From: Taklimakanibacter deserti
GTDB taxonomy: Bacteria; Pseudomonadota; Alphaproteobacteria; Rhizobiales; Aestuariivirgaceae
Assembly: GCA_003574785.1 (NCBI GenBank)
Contig: QORU01000011.1
Coordinates: forward strand, 186,001 to 250,000
Length of the DNA stretch: 64,000 bases
Direction of reading: 5' to 3'
The stretch's first letter is position 1. Every line of letters starts with the position of its first letter. Shown piece by piece: positions 43,578 through 52,394 of the stretch. Both the position numbers and the translations under genes were made by a program. The notes below the pieces were generated by a model that searched no databases, was not told the origin of the DNA, and saw only the letters and a program-made list of their open reading frames with translations.

Positions 43578-46442
43578 GTGCCAGCCGAGGGTGTCTCACA
43601 GGACGTAATTGCGTCTTTCGGCCCGTTTCGCTTGAGCGCCGGCGAGCGATTGCTGATGAAGGGTGAGGAGCGTGTCGCCATCGGCGGGCGTGCGCTCGAT
43701 ATCCTCATCGCACTTGTGGAAAATGCCGGCGAGGTCCTGACCACGCGAGATCTGATCGAACGTGTTTGGCCGAACGTGTTCGTAGACGAAGCAAGTCTTC
43801 GAGTAAATCTCGGCACCCTCCGCAAGGTTTTGGGCGACGGACGAGGCGGGGCCCGGTATATCGCCAACGTTCCGGGGCGTGGCTACTGCTTCGTAGCGCA
43901 ATTGCAGCGCTCCGCATTCGCAGCTACCGGACCGTCCGCCAGCGCGGCGAACAGATTTCAGAAGCTGCCAGCGCGACTGGAAAGGATGATCGGCCGCAAC
44001 GAGACCGTCGCTGCTTTGCGATTGATGCTTATGGATCGCCGGTTCGTCAGCGTTGTCGGGCCAGGCGGCATGGGCAAGACGACCGTCGCCTTGGCATTGG
44101 CTCATGCTGTGCGCACCGATTTCTCCGACAGGGTCCATTTCCTCGATCTCCACACTTTGCGGGATTCATCGCTCGTCGCCGGCTCGGTGGCCTCGACCCT
44201 TGGGCTGATCGGTCAGGTTACGCAGGATCCAGTGGTTGGCTTGATCGCTTTCCTTGCCGATAAGCCGATACTTCTCGTTCTCGATAGTTGCGAACACGTA
44301 ATTGAGGCGGTCGCCGCGCTCACCGAGCGGCTCTACGCCGAGGCGCCTCTGGTGCATCTCGTCGCGACGAGCCGTGAAGCCCTGCGCGTCGAGGGCGAGA
44401 ACGTGCATCGGTTGGTGCCACTCGAAGGTCCGGTCGAAGACGCTGGATTGACGGCTGTCCAAGCGCTTGCCTCACCGGCGGTGCAGCTCTTCATGGAGCG
44501 TGCCGCCGCCGCGGGGTACAGCGCCGAGCTCAGTGATGCGGACGCGCCCATCCTGGCCGCGATGTGCCGGCGGCTTGACGGGATCGCGCTGGCAATCGAA
44601 CTCGCCGCCGGGCGTGTAGGTGTGTATGGAATCAAGGGAACCGCCGACCAGCTCAACGATCGTTTCAAGCTTCTCTGGCACGGTCGGCGAAGTGCTCCAC
44701 CGCGCCATCAAACACTTCAGGCGATGCTCGACTGGAGCTACAACCTGCTGTCACCCTATGAACAGATGATCTTGCGCAGGCTGTCTGTATTCGTGGGCGC
44801 CTTCACGCTTGCAGACGCCTTGGCGGTTGCGACGGACGACCAAGCCGACATGCCAAGGGCTGCTGATGCGATCGCGAGCCTGGTTGACAAGTCACTCATG
44901 CGGACGTCCGAGTTCGCCGGATCCACTTACCACCGCCTCCTCGACACGACGCGGGAGTATGCCGCGGTCAAGCTGGCGGAAACCGACGAGAAAGAAGTGA
45001 TGTCGAGGCGCCACGCGCTGCGCTATGCCGAACGCTTCGCGCCCGACACGACAAGAGCGATCGCATTCCGGAGTCACGACGTGTCGGCCTACGAGCCGCA
45101 TATGGGCAATATCCGGGCTGCGCTTGATTGGAGCTTCTCGGAATCGGGCGACATGCAGACCGGTGTTGGGCTCGCGGCGGGTGCGGCGCCTCTGTTCTTG
45201 GGCTTCTCGCTGCTGGGCGAGTGCGAATCGTGGTGCGAACGGGGCCTGTCGGCCTTGCACGAGGTTGATCGTGGAACGACACGCGAGCTGGCCCTTCAGG
45301 CGGCATTGGCGCTGTCCTCGATGTTCACGCGCGGCAACAGTGACGGTGTGAGAAGGGCGATCGAGCGGGGCATCGGGCTGGCCGAAGCCCTGCGTGACGG
45401 ACAGTACAAATTGCACTTGCTGGCTGGATTGAACATCTTCCTAACCCGGGTCGGCGATTTTCGCGGTGCGCTCACTTGCGCCGAGCGGAGCATGCTTGTT
45501 GCCGGCGAGCTTGGCGAAGAACCCGGAGTGATCATGGCTGAGTGGATGCTCGGTGTCGCCCATCACCTCTCCGGGAATCAAGCTGCGGCGCTGCAGCACT
45601 GCGAGCGTGGGATGGAGCTGGAAGAAGCGTCCGGCGGTGTCCGGGTCGACTTCTTCGGCTATGATCATCGGGTGCGGGCGCTCGTGGCGCTGGCTCGGAC
45701 AGCGTGGTTGCGCGGCATGCCGGAGAAAGGGCTCAGGATAGCTGACCAGGCCGTCGAGGAGGCAATGCAGCGCGATCATCCGGTCACGCTCTGTATCTCG
45801 CTGATCTACACGCTGCCGGTCTATCTCTGGAGCGGTGATTTCGAGCGCTCGGCACGGTGCATCGAGCAGGTCCTGTCCTGCGCGGCGAAATATTCCTTGG
45901 CTCCCTATTCCGCTCTCGGCCTTGCGCTGAAGGGCGAGCACATGATCTTGAGTGGAAAGCCGGCGGAGGGCGTTCATCTCCTGCGCAGCACGCTTGAGAC
46001 ACTCAATGCCGAGCGCCACCATATTCTGGCGACAGCTTTCTTCCGGGCGCTGGCCGAAGGCATGATGAAATGTGGCGAGCTCGATGAGGCTGCCGCGATG
46101 ATCGACCGGGCGCTTGCGCTGGCGGAGCAGGCCGGGGAGACCTATGACCGTCCAGATCTGCTGCGCGTGTCGGCCGAAATTCGCCTGGCGGGTGCAGAGC
46201 CGGATGCGAGGGTGGCGGAGGACTCCTTGCTCCAGGCGCTCTTTTGGGCCAGCAAGCAGTCGGCGCTGGCGTGGGAATTGCGGGCGGCCGTTCCGCTGGC
46301 CAGGCTGTGGGCAAGGCAAGGACAGGCGGATCGTGCCAAGGATCTCCTTAGCCGGCTCCTTCAGCGGTTCGATGAGGGCTCTACGACGCCGGATACGAGA
46401 TCGGCAAGCGCTCTCCTCGCCGAGTTGACTGGGACGATGTGA
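43578..46442 (+). CDS. Winged-helix / NTPase / TPR regulator (large signal-transducing ATPase)
   Basis: 954 aa. An OmpR/CadC-type winged helix at about residues 10-105 (ALDILIALVENAGEVLTTRD, VNLGTLRKVLGDG, IANVPGRGYCF) is fused to a STAND-type NTPase (Walker A VVGPGGMGKTTVAL; Walker B KPILLVLDSCEHV; sensor LVATSREALR) and a long C-terminal helical repeat region of TPR type. Such proteins switch transcription on binding an inducer. GTG at 43578 has GGAG 7 nt upstream; TTG at 43566 also possible. Convergent with the epoxide hydrolase gene; the target is unknown. Confidence 0.85.
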   Translation: MPAEGVSQDVIASFGPFRLSAGERLLMKGEERVAIGGRALDILIALVENAGEVLTTRDLIERVWPNVFVDEASLRVNLGTLRKVLGDGRGGARYIANVPGRGYCFVAQLQRSAFAATGPSASAANRFQKLPARLERMIGRNETVAALRLMLMDRRFVSVVGPGGMGKTTVALALAHAVRTDFSDRVHFLDLHTLRDSSLVAGSVASTLGLIGQVTQDPVVGLIAFLADKPILLVLDSCEHVIEAVAALTERLYAEAPLVHLVATSREALRVEGENVHRLVPLEGPVEDAGLTAVQALASPAVQLFMERAAAAGYSAELSDADAPILAAMCRRLDGIALAIELAAGRVGVYGIKGTADQLNDRFKLLWHGRRSAPPRHQTLQAMLDWSYNLLSPYEQMILRRLSVFVGAFTLADALAVATDDQADMPRAADAIASLVDKSLMRTSEFAGSTYHRLLDTTREYAAVKLAETDEKEVMSRRHALRYAERFAPDTTRAIAFRSHDVSAYEPHMGNIRAALDWSFSESGDMQTGVGLAAGAAPLFLGFSLLGECESWCERGLSALHEVDRGTTRELALQAALALSSMFTRGNSDGVRRAIERGIGLAEALRDGQYKLHLLAGLNIFLTRVGDFRGALTCAERSMLVAGELGEEPGVIMAEWMLGVAHHLSGNQAAALQHCERGMELEEASGGVRVDFFGYDHRVRALVALARTAWLRGMPEKGLRIADQAVEEAMQRDHPVTLCISLIYTLPVYLWSGDFERSARCIEQVLSCAAKYSLAPYSALGLALKGEHMILSGKPAEGVHLLRSTLETLNAERHHILATAFFRALAEGMMKCGELDEAAAMIDRALALAEQAGETYDRPDLLRVSAEIRLAGAEPDARVAEDSLLQALFWASKQSALAWELRAAVPLARLWARQGQADRAKDLLSRLLQRFDEGSTTPDTRSASALLAELTGTM

Positions 46443-46483
46443 GATGGGTGCCGCACACAGATGCGTGCGGCACCCTCATCTCA
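46440..46483. terminator. Bidirectional hairpin between convergent genes
   Basis: Perfect 11-bp stem, arms 46446-46456 and 46465-46475, with an 8-nt loop. Flanking tgagat/atctca extend the base after a small bulge (46440-46483). It overlaps both stop codons and so would end both transcripts. Confidence 0.6.
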
Positions 46484-47767
46484 TATGGATCGGCGCAGCG
46501 ACTTGAAGCTGGCGCGGATTTCTTCCGAAAGGAATTTCGGCTGCTCCCAGGCGGCAAAGTGGCCGCCCTTGGGAAGCCTGTTGAAGTGGATCAGGTTGGG
46601 ATAGGCCTGCTCCGCCCAACTCCTCGGCGCCTGGAAGAGGTCATCCGGAAAGGCGCTCGCGGCCACCGGGATCTTCACACCTTTCGGCGTGAAGAAAGCG
46701 GCCTTGTTCTCCCAGTAGAGACGGGCCGCGGAAACCCCGGTATTCGTCAGCCAGAACAGCGTGATGTTGTCGAGGACGTCGTCGCGCGAAAGGCCTTCGG
46801 GGACGCCATTGAAGGAGCGCGAGATCAGCTCGAGGCTGCGCGCGTCGTGGTCGATCATGAAGGTGGCTAGGCCGACGGGTGAATCCGCCAGCCCGGTCAG
46901 GGTTTGCGGGCGCGTGCCCATGAACAGGGCGTAGTAGACGTCCTTGTAGAAGGCCGCCAGTTGCTCGTAGGCATGTTTCTCATCCGCGGAGAGCCCGTCC
47001 GGCGCCGGCGCGCCGGCAAAAGCCGCGGCGTTGATCGCCGGCGGCACCACGCAAGGCATGTTGGTGTGGATGGCGAGCAGTCCTTTGGGCGCCTGCACGC
47101 CCATTTGGTCGACGACGATGGCGCCCCAGTCGCCGCCTTGCGCAACATAGTTTGTGTAGCCAAGGCGGTTCATCAGCACATTCCACGCGCGCGCGATGCG
47201 TTCGGGGCCCCAACCGGTCTCGGTCGGCTTTCCCGAGAAGCCGTAACCTGGCATCGACGGAATCACCACATGGAAGGCGTCGGTGGCGCTGCCGCCATGC
47301 GCGGTCGGGTTGGTGAGAGGCTCGATAAGCTTGAGTTGTTCTATGATCGAGCCCGGCCAACCGTGCGTCACGATGAGCGGCAACGCGTTCTCGTGTTTCG
47401 AGCGCACGTGAATGAACTGGATGTCGAGGCCATCGATCTCGGTTATGAAATTGGGCCAGGAATTCAGCCGGGCCTCGACCTTGCGCCAGTCGTACTCCGT
47501 GGCCCAGTAGCGCGCGAGCTTCTGCACGGTCGCGAGCGGCACGCCCTGTGAAAAATCGGCAACGGTCTCTTTCTCGGGTAACCGGGCGGCAGCGATGCGC
47601 CGGCGCAGTTCGTCGAGTTCCTCCTGCGGGATGTTGACGGTGAAGGGACGGACAGAATCACCTCCGGTCGATGCTTCAAGCGCTCCGGGGAGCATGCTGA
47701 TGGCGCCGGCGGCTGCCGCGACAGCAAGCAGTTCACGACGCGTGGGCGATTGCGATGATGTTGACAT
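46481..47767 (-). CDS. Epoxide hydrolase (EHN domain, alpha/beta fold), Tat-like signal
   Basis: 428 aa. N-terminal TRRELLAVAAAAGAISMLPGA looks like a Tat signal. EHN domain follows (FTVNIPQEELDELRRRIAAARLP), then alpha/beta hydrolase: oxyanion HGWPGS, nucleophile elbow QGGDWGA (Asp), and a C-terminal FNRLPKGGHFAAWEQPK holding the catalytic His. Microsomal-type epoxide hydrolases have this order. Start at MSTSSQ (47767) has AGGAGG; the ATG at 47812 does not. Convergent with the large regulator. Confidence 0.85.
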   Translation of the reverse strand: MSTSSQSPTRRELLAVAAAAGAISMLPGALEASTGGDSVRPFTVNIPQEELDELRRRIAAARLPEKETVADFSQGVPLATVQKLARYWATEYDWRKVEARLNSWPNFITEIDGLDIQFIHVRSKHENALPLIVTHGWPGSIIEQLKLIEPLTNPTAHGGSATDAFHVVIPSMPGYGFSGKPTETGWGPERIARAWNVLMNRLGYTNYVAQGGDWGAIVVDQMGVQAPKGLLAIHTNMPCVVPPAINAAAFAGAPAPDGLSADEKHAYEQLAAFYKDVYYALFMGTRPQTLTGLADSPVGLATFMIDHDARSLELISRSFNGVPEGLSRDDVLDNITLFWLTNTGVSAARLYWENKAAFFTPKGVKIPVAASAFPDDLFQAPRSWAEQAYPNLIHFNRLPKGGHFAAWEQPKFLSEEIRASFKSLRRSI

Positions 47768-48379
47768 GACAACCTCCTGTGTCTCTCGGTTCGATAGCGG
47801 CGCAGAAATCACCTGCGCCTCTCAAGCGCCGACAGCTTGCGCGCAATGCCGGTGGAAGCGGAGTAAATGGTTGTAAATTTCTGTAAGGCGAATGACGCTA
47901 TTGATTGCAGGGAGAGGGGATGCTTCCTGCCGGAAAAAGTCTCGGCTGCCGACAGCGTCAGAGCTCACCGTTGTGTATTCGGGCGGAAGAGACAGCGCCG
48001 CGCAAGCCTCTTGCAATCGTGGGCCAAGCCGTGAGATTTGGGAAATATCAGTATGGAACGTGTGTCTGAAGGCTCACCTCTGTGCCGGCGGTCGTGCGAG
48101 TAGCGGCAAAGGCATGAGATTTTAGACGCAAGCCGTAGGAAATTCTACAAAGCGGGCGGCAATGAGTGGTCAACGCTGGAAATTCCCTGTTCCGGGAGGT
48201 TTCAGCAAGCCAACTCATTGATATCGCTGAGGTGAGAATCTTTTTACGAGAATTCCCTGATATTCGCTGTAAATCCCTGTATCCGGGCCGTAGCCGGCGC
48301 CATGAGTCGTAGGGACCAATTCCTCTCCATCGACAATCTGGTCCCAAACATTCACCGCGACAGAACGGAGCAGCGATGC
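47768..48379. other. 612-bp intergenic region with repeated ATTCCCTG words
   Basis: No convincing gene on either strand: the open frames present have no family features or ribosome sites. The region is AT-richer than neighbours. Between about 48175 and 48290 the words aattccctg, aattccctg and aatccctg recur, flanking a stretch that starts gtttcagcaagccaactc. The reverse complement contains cggatacaggga, which also occurs at 906-917, so this may be a decayed copy of a dispersed element. It must also hold the epoxide hydrolase promoter. Confidence 0.4.
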
Positions 48380-49540
48380 TTACAGATCGCCCGTCACGCA
48401 TTTCTTCGCCAGCGCCTTGTACTGCTTCTCGCTGAACGGTATCGGATTGCCGCCGGCGGACGGGTCCTTGATCGCCATCTTCGCCACTTCGTCAAGCCGC
48501 TTCGCGTCGATGCCGATATCGGCGAGCTTGTGCGGGATGCCGACTTCTTTGCGAAGGCTGAGGATCCATTTGAGGAAGCCGTTGAATCCGCCCTTGATGC
48601 CGAGATAGGCGGCGGCGCGCTCGATGTCCTTCTCGATCTTCTTGCGGTTGGCTTTCAACACATAGGGCATGACGATGCCGTTGAGGAGCCCGTGATGGGC
48701 GTCATAGAGGCCGCCGAAGGGATGCGACAAGGCATGGATGGCACCCAAGCCCCGCTGGAAGGCGGTGGCGCCCATGGAGGAAGCCACGAGCATATTGCCG
48801 CGTGCGTCGAGGTCCTGGCCCTTCTTCACCGCCTTGGCGAGATTGTCCTTGATGAGCGCCATGCCTTCGAGCGCCACACCCTTTGCAAGGGGGTGATAGA
48901 AGGGCGCACAATAGGCTTCGAGGCAATGCGCCAGCGCATCCATGCCGGTCGCCGCGGTGAGCTTGGGCGGCAGGCCGGCCGAGAGCTCTGGATCGAGCAG
49001 CGCCACTTTCGGCATGATGGCCGGATGGAAGATGATCTTCTTCTCATGCGTCTCGGGATGGGTGACGACACCGGCGCGGCCCACTTCCGAGCCCGTGCCC
49101 GCCGTCGTCGGCACGGCGATGATGGGCGCGATCTTCGCCGCATCGGCCCTGGTCCACCAGTCGCCGATATCCTCGAGGTCGAAGACCGAGATCTTCTGGC
49201 CGTGCATCAGCGCAATGAGCTTGCCGACATCGAGGCCGGAGCCGCCGCCGAAGGCGATGACGCCGTCATGCTTGCCCGCCCTGAAGGCCTTGTTGCCGGC
49301 ATGGATATTGCTCTCGACCGGATTGGGCCTGACGTCCGAGAACAGCGCCACGCCGAGGCCCGCCGCCTTGAGGTCGTCGAGGATCGCTTTCACCATCGGC
49401 ATCCCTGCCAGGCCCGGATCGGTGACGAAGAGCGGCCGCTTGATGCCGTTGGCCGTGCACAATTCGGCGAGCTCCTTGATGCGGCCGTTGCCGAATTTGA
49501 TCGCGGTCGGGAAATTGATGTTGCGGTTCGGTATGGTCAT
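48380..49540 (-). CDS. Iron-containing alcohol dehydrogenase
   Basis: 386 aa. NAD-binding GGGSGLDVGKLIAL, metal-ligand His in SHPFGGLYDAHHGLLNGIV, and DALAHCLEAY, all standard for the family. It oxidises a primary alcohol or reduces an aldehyde with NAD(P). Starts 3 bp after the ALDH stop on the same strand, so they share a transcript. In this setting it may oxidise a gamma-glutamyl alkanolamide. Confidence 0.9.
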   Translation of the reverse strand: MTIPNRNINFPTAIKFGNGRIKELAELCTANGIKRPLFVTDPGLAGMPMVKAILDDLKAAGLGVALFSDVRPNPVESNIHAGNKAFRAGKHDGVIAFGGGSGLDVGKLIALMHGQKISVFDLEDIGDWWTRADAAKIAPIIAVPTTAGTGSEVGRAGVVTHPETHEKKIIFHPAIMPKVALLDPELSAGLPPKLTAATGMDALAHCLEAYCAPFYHPLAKGVALEGMALIKDNLAKAVKKGQDLDARGNMLVASSMGATAFQRGLGAIHALSHPFGGLYDAHHGLLNGIVMPYVLKANRKKIEKDIERAAAYLGIKGGFNGFLKWILSLRKEVGIPHKLADIGIDAKRLDEVAKMAIKDPSAGGNPIPFSEKQYKALAKKCVTGDL

Positions 49541-49543
49541 GGG

Positions 49544-50938
49544 TCAGCTCGTCTTCGTTCTCAAATGATAGCTCTTGGGGCGCGTCAGGGCTTCATAGCC
49601 CACGACGGAAAGGGTGGCGCCGCGGCCCGTATCCTTGACGCCGGTCCAGGTCAAGGCCGGATCGAGATAATCGCAGCGGTTCATGAACACCGTCCCGGTC
49701 GCAATCTCGTTGCCGATCTTCTGCGCCGCATCGGCGTCCTCGGTCCACACCGCGGCGGTCAGGCCATAGGGGGAATCGTTCATGAGCTCGATCGCTTCGG
49801 CATCGTCGCTCACCTTCATGATGCCGACGACCGGACCAAAGCTTTCCTCCGTCATCACCGACATCTGGTGGTTGACGCCCGTCAGCACTTGCGGCGCCAT
49901 ATAGGCCGAGCCCTTGCGATCGCGCGCGAAGCTCTTGGGGTCGATATGGGCCTTGGCCCCTGCCCTCTGCGCGGAGGCGATCTGCTTGCGCACGAAATCG
50001 GCCGCCTCGGGCTTCACCATGGGCCCCAAGGTGGTCGCCTCGTCGAGCGGCGAGCCCAGCACATACTTCTTCGTCAGGTCGACGACGCCGTCGATGAAAT
50101 CGCCCCACACTTTCTTGTGCACATAGATGCGCTCGATACCGCAGCAGCTCTGGCCCGAATTGAAGAAGGCGCCATCGACGAGATTCTCGATCGCATGCGC
50201 CATATTGGCGTCGGGGCGCACATAGGCCGGGTCCTTGCCGCCGAGCTCGAGGCCGACATTGATGAAGCGCCCGGCGGCGGCCTTCTCCATAGCCTTGCCG
50301 CCCGAGACCGAGCCCGTGAAGCACACCATGCTCACATGGCCGCCCGAGATGATATCGGCCGTCTGCTCATGCGAGAGCACCAGGTTCTGGAAGACGTCCT
50401 TGGGCAATCCTGCCGCCTTGAAGGCCTTGGCGAAGCGCTCGCCGACCAGGATGGTCTGCGCCGCGTGCTTGAGGACCACCGCATTGCCGGCCATCAGCGC
50501 CGGGATGATGGAATTCACGGCGGTCAGATAGGGATAGTTCCAGGGGGCGATGGTGAAGACGACGCCCAGCGGCTCGCGCTTGATATAGCGCAGGAAGCCG
50601 TCCTTGGGCTCAGGCCGGATATCGGCAAGCGACCTTTCGGCGATCGCGATCATATAGCGGGCGCGCTCCTCGAAGCCTCTGAGCTCGCCCGCGCCATAGC
50701 GGATGGGACGTCCCATTTGCCAGGCGAGCTCCGGCACGATCTGGTCCTTCATGGCGAGCATGGCGTCGACCGCCGCCGAGCAGTATTTCGCCCGTTCCGC
50801 CAAGGGTGCGCGCTGCCATTTCTCTTGCGCCGCATGGGCGGCGGAGAAGGCTGCGGCAATGTCCTTCTTCTTCGCCACCGCGCGCTCGGCATAGGTCGAG
50901 CCGTCGACGGGCGAGATGCACTTGATCTTGTCGGCCAA
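49544..50938 (-). CDS. Aldehyde dehydrogenase
   Basis: 464 aa. APWNYPYLTAVNSIIPALMAGN, FTGSVSGGKAM (NAD), catalytic Glu in GLELGGKDPAY, and Cys in NSGQSCCGIER. TTG start at 50938 with GAGAGG upstream. Lies between the GS-like ligase and the iron alcohol dehydrogenase, which suggests sequential oxidation of alcohol to aldehyde to acid. Confidence 0.9.
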   Translation of the reverse strand: MADKIKCISPVDGSTYAERAVAKKKDIAAAFSAAHAAQEKWQRAPLAERAKYCSAAVDAMLAMKDQIVPELAWQMGRPIRYGAGELRGFEERARYMIAIAERSLADIRPEPKDGFLRYIKREPLGVVFTIAPWNYPYLTAVNSIIPALMAGNAVVLKHAAQTILVGERFAKAFKAAGLPKDVFQNLVLSHEQTADIISGGHVSMVCFTGSVSGGKAMEKAAAGRFINVGLELGGKDPAYVRPDANMAHAIENLVDGAFFNSGQSCCGIERIYVHKKVWGDFIDGVVDLTKKYVLGSPLDEATTLGPMVKPEAADFVRKQIASAQRAGAKAHIDPKSFARDRKGSAYMAPQVLTGVNHQMSVMTEESFGPVVGIMKVSDDAEAIELMNDSPYGLTAAVWTEDADAAQKIGNEIATGTVFMNRCDYLDPALTWTGVKDTGRGATLSVVGYEALTRPKSYHLRTKTS

Positions 50939-50950
50939 TTCCAGTCCCTC

Positions 50951-52327
50951 TCAATATTGCTCGAAGCCGCGCTTCACTTCCCAATCGGTGATGCGCCGGT
51001 CATATTCGAACTGCTCCCATTTCGCCGTATGCACATAATGGTCGATGACATTGTCGCCGAAGGCGGAGCGCAGGAGTTTCGACTTGTCGAGAAGCTCCGT
51101 CGCCTCGCGCAGCGTCTTGGGGATCTCGCGCAATTTCTTCGACGTGTCATAGGCATCGCCGGAGAAGGCGGGCTCGAGCGCCATCTTCTTCTCGATGCCG
51201 TCGAGGCCGGCGGCGATCAGCGCCGCAAAAGCGAGATAGGGATTGAGATCGGCGCCGCCGACCCGGCATTCGACCCGGACCGCCTTCGTGTCGGCGCCGC
51301 ACAGCCGGTAGCCCGCGGTGCGGTTGTCAAAACTCCAGATCGCCCGCGTCGGCGCGAAAGTGCCGGCCATGAAGCGCTTGTAGGAGTTGACATAGGGCGC
51401 CAGGAAATAGGTGATCTCGCTCGCATGGGCGAGAAGGCCTGCGAGATAGTGCTTCATCAGGGCCGACATGCCGTGATCCCCCTTGGGGTCATGGAACATC
51501 GAGCTCTTGCCGTCCAATGACCACAGGCTCTGATGGATATGGGACGAATTGCCGGCGAGGCCGTAATTCCATTTGGCCATGAAAGTGATGGCCTTGCCGA
51601 GCGACCAGGCGATCTCCTTGCACCCGTTTTTGAGGATGACATGCCGGTCGGCCATTTCGAGCGCCTCGGCATATTTGACATTGATCTCTTCCTGGCCCGG
51701 GCCCCATTCGCCCTTGGAATTCTCGACCGGGATGCCGGCGCCGGCGATGCCGTTGCGGATCGCCCGCATGACATTCTCTTCCTTGGTCGTCTGCAGGACG
51801 TGATAGTCCTCGATGTAATAGCCGGCCGTCTTGAGATTGGCGTAGCTCTTGGCGTGAGCGCTCTCATAGCTCTCGTCGAACAGGAAGAATTCGAGCTCCG
51901 AGGCCATATAGGCCTTCATCTTCATCTTGGCGAGCCGCGCCAGCTGGCCTTTCAGGATGGTGCGCGGCGCATGCGGCAGGAGCGTATGGTCGTGATGGTC
52001 GAGCACGTCGCACAGCACCAGCGCCGTCTTGTCGAGCCAGGGCGTCGCCCGCATGGTGGCGAGGTCGGGCTTGATGACGAAATCGCCATAGCCCTTCTGC
52101 CAGCTCGCCGCCTTGTAACCCGGCACCGGCTCCATATCGATGTCGTCGGCGAGGAGATAGTTGCAGCCGTGCGTCTCCTCATAGGCGCCGTCGACGAAAT
52201 ATTGTGCATGGAAGCGCTTGCCCATGAGGCGTCCCTGCATGTCGGGAAACGCCGCGACGACCGTATCGATTGTGCCCGCGGCAACTTCTTTCTTGAGCTG
52301 GGCGAGCGTCAGCATGCCTTGAACCAT
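50951..52327 (-). CDS. Glutamine-synthetase-like gamma-glutamyl-amine ligase (PuuA/GlnA4 type)
   Basis: 458 aa. GS fold: MASELEFFLFDE, GPGQEEINVKYAEAL (metal Glu), NSSHIHQSLW (His), NRTAGYRLCG, RVECRVGGADLNPYLA. The substrate loops differ from true GlnA; the group ligates glutamate to amines (putrescine PuuA, ethanolamine GlnA4, isopropylamine IpuC). First of a three-gene set with ALDH and ADH, 68 bp downstream of a terminator that follows the ethanolamine-permease-like gene. Substrate unproven. Confidence 0.88.
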   Translation of the reverse strand: MVQGMLTLAQLKKEVAAGTIDTVVAAFPDMQGRLMGKRFHAQYFVDGAYEETHGCNYLLADDIDMEPVPGYKAASWQKGYGDFVIKPDLATMRATPWLDKTALVLCDVLDHHDHTLLPHAPRTILKGQLARLAKMKMKAYMASELEFFLFDESYESAHAKSYANLKTAGYYIEDYHVLQTTKEENVMRAIRNGIAGAGIPVENSKGEWGPGQEEINVKYAEALEMADRHVILKNGCKEIAWSLGKAITFMAKWNYGLAGNSSHIHQSLWSLDGKSSMFHDPKGDHGMSALMKHYLAGLLAHASEITYFLAPYVNSYKRFMAGTFAPTRAIWSFDNRTAGYRLCGADTKAVRVECRVGGADLNPYLAFAALIAAGLDGIEKKMALEPAFSGDAYDTSKKLREIPKTLREATELLDKSKLLRSAFGDNVIDHYVHTAKWEQFEYDRRITDWEVKRGFEQY

Positions 52328-52352
52328 TTTTGTCCTCTTGATTACGCAAATG

Positions 52353-52382
52353 AAAAGCGGCGCGAGGCCCTCCCCGCGCCGC
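52353..52382 (-). terminator. Rho-independent terminator of the 52395-54041 permease gene
   Basis: On the reverse strand an 8-bp GC stem (gcggcgcg / cgcgccgc, 52375-52382 and 52357-52364) is followed by TTTTCATTT. It lies just past the permease stop and upstream of the ligase gene, so the ligase may be transcribed from its own promoter or by read-through. Confidence 0.6.
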
Positions 52383-52394
52383 CGTCGTCGTCCG

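Noticed and set aside
47822..48125. Short open frames in the 47768-48379 gap
   Set aside because: No ribosome site, no family resemblance and irregular composition, so not listed as genes.
48302..51520. A 1072-codon open frame on the + strand
   Set aside because: It runs antisense through the Fe-ADH, ALDH and ligase genes, which have full family motifs. The frame is open only because of high GC and codon bias, and its text has no family features.
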